From Salinisphaera sp035690525 (GTDB lineage: Bacteria > Pseudomonadota > Gammaproteobacteria > Nevskiales > Salinisphaeraceae): a stretch of 8,349 nucleotides of DNA. The first letter of the stretch is position 1, and each line of letters begins with the position of its first letter. Positions 5,341-8,349 of the stretch are shown here, piece by piece. The position numbers and the translations under genes were made by a program. The stretch is from the NCBI RefSeq assembly GCF_035690525.1, contig NZ_DASSKM010000007.1, positions 1 to 8,349 of the forward strand, in the 5' to 3' direction. Under the pieces are notes generated by a model that searched no databases, was not told the DNA's origin, and saw only the letters and a list, made by a program, of their open reading frames with translations.

Positions 5341-6051
5341 TTAATCCATCCCCAGGGCCTCGTCCAGATAATGCGGCCCCAGATGCCGCATTTGACGCAG
5401 AATCCAGGCCCGGCGGCCGGCCACGTAGCTGCTCGGATTGGCCGCGTCGTATTCGCTCGGCGCCGGCAACACGGCGGCAAGCACCGCGCACTGACGGCGC
5501 GACAGATCCGCCGCGTCGGTATGGAACAACTGTTTGGCCGCGGCCTGAACGCCGAACACCGTATCGCTGAACTGGGCGACGTTGAGATAGACCTCCATTA
5601 CCCGTCGCTTGGACCACAGCAGGTCCATCCAGAGCGTGATATAAGCCTCGATACCCTTGCGGATATAGCTTTTGGCCGGCCACAGAAAAAGATTCTTGGC
5701 GGTCTGCTGGGTGATGGTGCTCGCGCCGTGCACCGTGCCGCCGTTGGCGTTGTGCTTGATGGCGCGCTCGATCGCGGACCAGACGAAACCGTGGTTGGTG
5801 GGAAAGGTTTGATCCTCCCCGGCGACCGCGGCGAGCGGCATGCACGACGCGATGGCGTCGAGGCCGACCCAGTCCTGGCTGATTTCGGCCTCGGGATGCT
5901 CGGCATGCAGCCTGACCGCGGTCAGCGTCATGAAGGCGCTCGCCGGCGGATTGATCACCCGCAAGACGAGCAGCACCGCCGCCGGCGCCAGGGCGACGAC
6001 GACGGCGATGAGCGCGATATCGCGCAGCGGTCGTTTAAGCAGTATCCTCAA
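5341..6051 (-). CDS. mtgA: Monofunctional biosynthetic peptidoglycan transglycosylase (GT51)
   Basis: A 236-residue glycosyltransferase family 51 protein that polymerises lipid II into glycan strands at the periplasmic face of the inner membrane. One N-terminal membrane span is visible (about 12-31), then NPPASAFM. GT51 motifs: catalytic Glu79 in GEDQTF; GASTITQQTAKNLFLWP (109-125) with RKGIEAYITL; and the second Glu153 in VMEVYLNVAQF. The C-terminus (LSRRQCAVLAAVLPAPSEY...RRAWILRQM) matches MtgA. In motif I, where the family usually has H..GFD, this protein has Asn86 and Val90 (FPTNHGFVW). The start is TTG 6051: no ATG or GTG lies in frame before the membrane span, and the TTG overlaps the TGA stop of the upstream SYLF gene in TTGA, pointing to translational coupling. 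There is no separate ribosome site. Confidence 0.93.
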   Translation of the reverse strand: MRILLKRPLRDIALIAVVVALAPAAVLLVLRVINPPASAFMTLTAVRLHAEHPEAEISQDWVGLDAIASCMPLAAVAGEDQTFPTNHGFVWSAIERAIKHNANGGTVHGASTITQQTAKNLFLWPAKSYIRKGIEAYITLWMDLLWSKRRVMEVYLNVAQFSDTVFGVQAAAKQLFHTDAADLSRRQCAVLAAVLPAPSEYDAANPSSYVAGRRAWILRQMRHLGPHYLDEALGMD

Positions 6052-7031
6052 TAGCCGTTGCTGCCCGTACCGCCATTTTGCCGGCTGTTATAGCTGTTGT
6101 TGTTGGCGGCGCCATTGTTGTAGCTGCCACTGCCGTAGTTCGACGCGCCGTTCACGTTGCCGTTCTGTTGCACCGTCACGCCGCCGCCGGCGCCGCCGTT
6201 GTAGGGCGTGGTTTGGCCATAAGTCTGGCCATAGCCCTGCGAATTCGCCGACCTATTGCTGCCGGCGCCGGTGTAGCCGCTGTTCATGCTGCCGCCGCCG
6301 GTGTTCGAGCCATAATGGAATTGATCGTTCGAAGCCGGCATATACTGGTTGAGCGTGTAGATGAAACGCTGGCCCGATTGCGGCAGATTCGAACCGCTGC
6401 TGCGGTTGAGCAGGGTACGGGCGTCGATGCCGGCCTGGTCGTAATACAGCCAATTGGCGTCCTGGGCGATACCGAGACGCGCGCCGTTGAGCGCGACGCC
6501 GGCGAATAGGCCGCGCGAGCGTGAATAGGAATAGACCTCGGCATCGAAACTCAGATTGGTCGATGCGCCCGCCCGGCGCCCGACCGGCCCGGCCGCCACC
6601 GAGGCGTCGGCGCCGAGCGTGAACTCGCCATCAGCCAGCCGATCGACGCTGCGGCGGGTTTTGAACACCAAAATCAGATCGGTCGAAGATACGCCGGCCT
6701 GGAAGCCGAACGAACCGCCATACAGCTTGATGAACGTGGGGTCCGACCAACTCCCGTCGGACGTGCGCACCGAAAGCACCCCTTTGCCGTACTGCACGCC
6801 GCCGATGAAGCCGGCCTTGAACACGCTCGGAATCACCGCGATGCCGTACGCTTGTTGCAGCAGCGCCGAGGGAATCTTGTTTTCGGGAATGTTGACGAAC
6901 TGATCGAGCACGCTCGTCGCGTTATTCATGATGTCGTCGGGCTCGCTGGCGGCGAGCGCGGTGCCGGTCGTCGTCAGACTGCCGGCGGCCACCATCAATA
7001 CGGCGGCGAGTACAGTCATCCATCGTTTCAT
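6048..7031 (-). CDS. Secreted SYLF (YSC84) domain protein with Gly/Asn/Ser/Tyr-rich tail
   Basis: A 327-residue exported protein. A signal peptide is clear (residues 1-28: KR, hydrophobic core, then TALAA). Residues about 30-207 form a SYLF/YSC84-like domain, seen in AYGIAVIPSVFKAGFIGGVQYGKGVLSVR, SDPTFIKLYGGSFGFQAGVSSTDLILVF and LTLGADASVAAGPVGR-type segments ending at LYYDQAG; in other organisms the domain binds lipid or is linked to membranes and actin. The last roughly 89 residues (239-327) are low complexity: about three quarters are Gly, Asn, Ser, Tyr or Gln, with no Asp, Glu or Lys. ATG 7031 is chosen over the upstream extension because the signal peptide starts there and AAAGGAA (7041-7047) lies nine bases upstream. 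Its stop overlaps the mtgA start. The cellular role is unknown. Confidence 0.88.
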   Translation of the reverse strand: MKRWMTVLAAVLMVAAGSLTTTGTALAASEPDDIMNNATSVLDQFVNIPENKIPSALLQQAYGIAVIPSVFKAGFIGGVQYGKGVLSVRTSDGSWSDPTFIKLYGGSFGFQAGVSSTDLILVFKTRRSVDRLADGEFTLGADASVAAGPVGRRAGASTNLSFDAEVYSYSRSRGLFAGVALNGARLGIAQDANWLYYDQAGIDARTLLNRSSGSNLPQSGQRFIYTLNQYMPASNDQFHYGSNTGGGSMNSGYTGAGSNRSANSQGYGQTYGQTTPYNGGAGGGVTVQQNGNVNGASNYGSGSYNNGAANNNSYNSRQNGGTGSNGY

Positions 7032-7053
7032 GCTGATCGTTTCCTTTGCGGGT

Positions 7054-7072
7054 CGAACCGCGTGGCGGTTCG
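7054..7072 (-). promoter_or_regulatory. Perfect palindrome just upstream of the SYLF gene ribosome site
   Basis: CGAACCGC (7054-7061) and GCGGTTCG (7065-7072) are perfect inverted repeats around three bases. The repeat ends 6 bases from the Shine-Dalgarno of the SYLF gene. It could be an operator or a stem in the mRNA leader. No promoter elements could be recognised with confidence in the gap 7032-7163. Confidence 0.4.
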
Positions 7073-7097
7073 CTGGATCGGGTGGCCGGCCGCGCCG

Positions 7098-7127
7098 GGC
7101 CACGGTCTCTCGCTTGGGACCACGGCC
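7098..7127 (-). terminator. Possible weak terminator hairpin after ppk1
   Basis: GGCCACGGTC (7098-7107) and GACCACGGCC (7118-7127) pair at 8 of 10 positions with a 10-base loop. The repeat lies 37 bases past the stop codon of ppk1, which is transcribed leftward. There is no T-run after it, so it is not a standard intrinsic terminator; it may be a processing stem or chance. Confidence 0.25.
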
Positions 7128-7163
7128 GACGACAAGGGTTCATGACCTGCCGCGGCGATGGTC

Positions 7164-8349
7164 CTACTCCGGCCCCCTCATGAGACGCTTCTGCACCGAC
7201 ACCACGGGCTCATCCCCCGTCGGCCGCGCCTTTGTATAGCGCCCATCCTCGCCGAGCAACCAGGCACTGCTGTTGTCGGCAAGGTAGAGCGCCAGCTCGC
7301 GCTCGACCCGATGATATACCGGGCGCGAGGTCACGGGAAAGCAGATTTCCACCCGGCGGAAGAAGTTACGCTCCATCCAGTCGGCGCTCGACAGATACAG
7401 TTCAGGCGCCCCGTCGGCGGCAAAATGGAATACTCGCGCATGCTCGAGAAACCGGCCCACGATCGAGCGCACGCGGATGTTGTCCGACACCCCGGGCACG
7501 CCAGGACGCAAACAGCAAACGCCGCGCACGATGAGATCGATCCGCACGCCGGCGGCCGATGCCGCGTACAGCGCCCGGATCACGCCCGGCTCGGCCAGCG
7601 CATTCATCTTGGCCACGATCCAGGCCTTGCGGCCCGCGGCCGCCGCCCTGGCCTCGCGCCCGATCTTCTCGATGATCGTTTCGTGCAGCCGGAACGGCGC
7701 ATCCACGATGCGCTCGAGCCCGCTGACTTTGCCCAGGCTGGTCAGTTGCAGAAAAATCTCGTGCACATCGTTGCCGAGTGGCCCGTCGCAGGACAGCAAG
7801 CCGTAGTCGGTATACAAGCGCGCGGTCTTGGGATGGTAGTTACCGGTGCCCATGTGCACGTAGTTGTGCAGCCCATCGGCCTCGCGGCGCACGATCAGCG
7901 TCATCTTGGCGTGCGTCTTATAGCCGACCACGCCGTAGACCACGTGTGCACCAGCCTCTTGCAGCCGGTTGGCGAGCTCGATGTTGTCGGCCTCGTCGAA
8001 GCGCGCGCGCAGCTCGACCACCACCGTCACTTCCTTGCCCGCCCGCGCGGCCTCGACCAGGCCGTCCACGACCGCCGACTGCGAGCCGGTGCGATACAGG
8101 GTTTGCTTTATCGCCAGCACTTTCGGGTCCGAGGCCGCACGACGCACGAAATCGATCACCGGCAGGAACGAATCGAAGGGGTGGTGCAGCAGCACGTCGT
8201 TCGAGCGAATCTCGGCGAACAGATCGCCAAAGGGCGCCAGCGCGCCGGACAGGCTTGGATTGAACGCCGGATATTTCAGATCCGGCCGGTCGACCCGGCC
8301 CTGCAGCGACAGTAGCCGGTTGACGTTGACCGGGCCGTTGACCTGATAC
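7164..8349 (-). CDS. ppk1: Polyphosphate kinase 1, C-terminal part (5' end beyond window)
   Basis: The frame is open from the right edge, and 394 residues precede the TAG stop; E. coli PPK1 has about 688, so roughly the last 55-60% is here. The enzyme reversibly transfers the gamma phosphate of ATP to polyphosphate and is membrane-associated. At the edge the reading is YQVNGPVNVNRLLSL...RPDLKYPAF, then IRSNDVLLHHPFDSF, typical of PPK1. The phosphorylated histidine corresponds to the His of YKTHAKMTLI (codon near 7911-7913), followed by HMGTGNYHPKTARLYTDYGLL. The second catalytic-region histidine is in RFLEHARVF (near 7440-7442), and YLSSADWMERN lies close after. A GTG at 8195 lies mid-domain and is not the real start. 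The C-terminal tail (WLLGEDGRYTKARP) is ordinary. The SYLF gene follows 132 bases downstream on the same strand. Confidence 0.95.
   Translation of the reverse strand, partial: YQVNGPVNVNRLLSLQGRVDRPDLKYPAFNPSLSGALAPFGDLFAEIRSNDVLLHHPFDSFLPVIDFVRRAASDPKVLAIKQTLYRTGSQSAVVDGLVEAARAGKEVTVVVELRARFDEADNIELANRLQEAGAHVVYGVVGYKTHAKMTLIVRREADGLHNYVHMGTGNYHPKTARLYTDYGLLSCDGPLGNDVHEIFLQLTSLGKVSGLERIVDAPFRLHETIIEKIGREARAAAAGRKAWIVAKMNALAEPGVIRALYAASAAGVRIDLIVRGVCCLRPGVPGVSDNIRVRSIVGRFLEHARVFHFAADGAPELYLSSADWMERNFFRRVEICFPVTSRPVYHRVERELALYLADNSSAWLLGEDGRYTKARPTGDEPVVSVQKRLMRGPE

Noticed and set aside
7158..8315. A 385-codon open frame on the plus strand opposite ppk1
   Set aside because: The opposite strand carries PPK1 motifs throughout; this frame has His/Arg/Gly-rich composition and no domain.

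Overview
The window is GC-rich DNA from a proteobacterium, most likely a gammaproteobacterium. The gene order comM - ubiK - glnK - amtB is one I know from Pseudomonas and relatives, and the GlnK, UbiK and MtgA proteins read like gammaproteobacterial forms. I cannot name the genus. No tRNA, rRNA, CRISPR array or transposase gene was seen.

Left part (1-2957). A 44-base stub of comM and the small gene ubiK lie on the minus strand. Divergent from them on the plus strand is an ammonium module: glnK, amtB, then a second GlnK-type PII gene. Two good sigma-54 (-24/-12) promoter candidates are visible, one before glnK (441-456) and one before amtB (1129-1144). Both read TGGCAC-N5-GTGCT, which fits nitrogen-limitation control through NtrC. 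The 347-base gap between glnK and amtB is mostly filled by a 267-base element (854-1120). It has 31-base terminal inverted repeats, 28 of 31 matching, that enclose two further large imperfect hairpins. It looks like a MITE-like or REP-like non-coding repeat; its left edge overlaps the glnK stop codon and its right edge lies 8 bases before the amtB promoter.

Right part (2987-8349). Five minus-strand genes run one after another, transcribed right to left: the C-terminal part of polyphosphate kinase ppk1, a secreted SYLF (YSC84) domain protein with a Gly/Asn/Ser/Tyr-rich low-complexity tail, the monofunctional peptidoglycan glycosyltransferase mtgA, a YheT-family alpha/beta hydrolase, and a ClsB-like cardiolipin synthase. 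mtgA begins with a TTG overlapping the stop codon of the SYLF gene. The second PII gene and the cardiolipin synthase gene converge with 29 bases between their ends.

Working together: under nitrogen limitation the glnK-amtB-PII genes would supply ammonium import and its PII gate, with two different PII proteins available to sense 2-oxoglutarate and ATP/ADP and to block AmtB. The minus-strand group is mainly cell-envelope maintenance (peptidoglycan strand synthesis, cardiolipin, a secreted SYLF protein) next to polyphosphate metabolism. Most genes are conventional. The points worth a second look are the structured element inside the glnK-amtB unit, the paired sigma-54 promoters, the PII duplication around one transporter, the SYLF protein's tail, and substitutions in motif I of MtgA.
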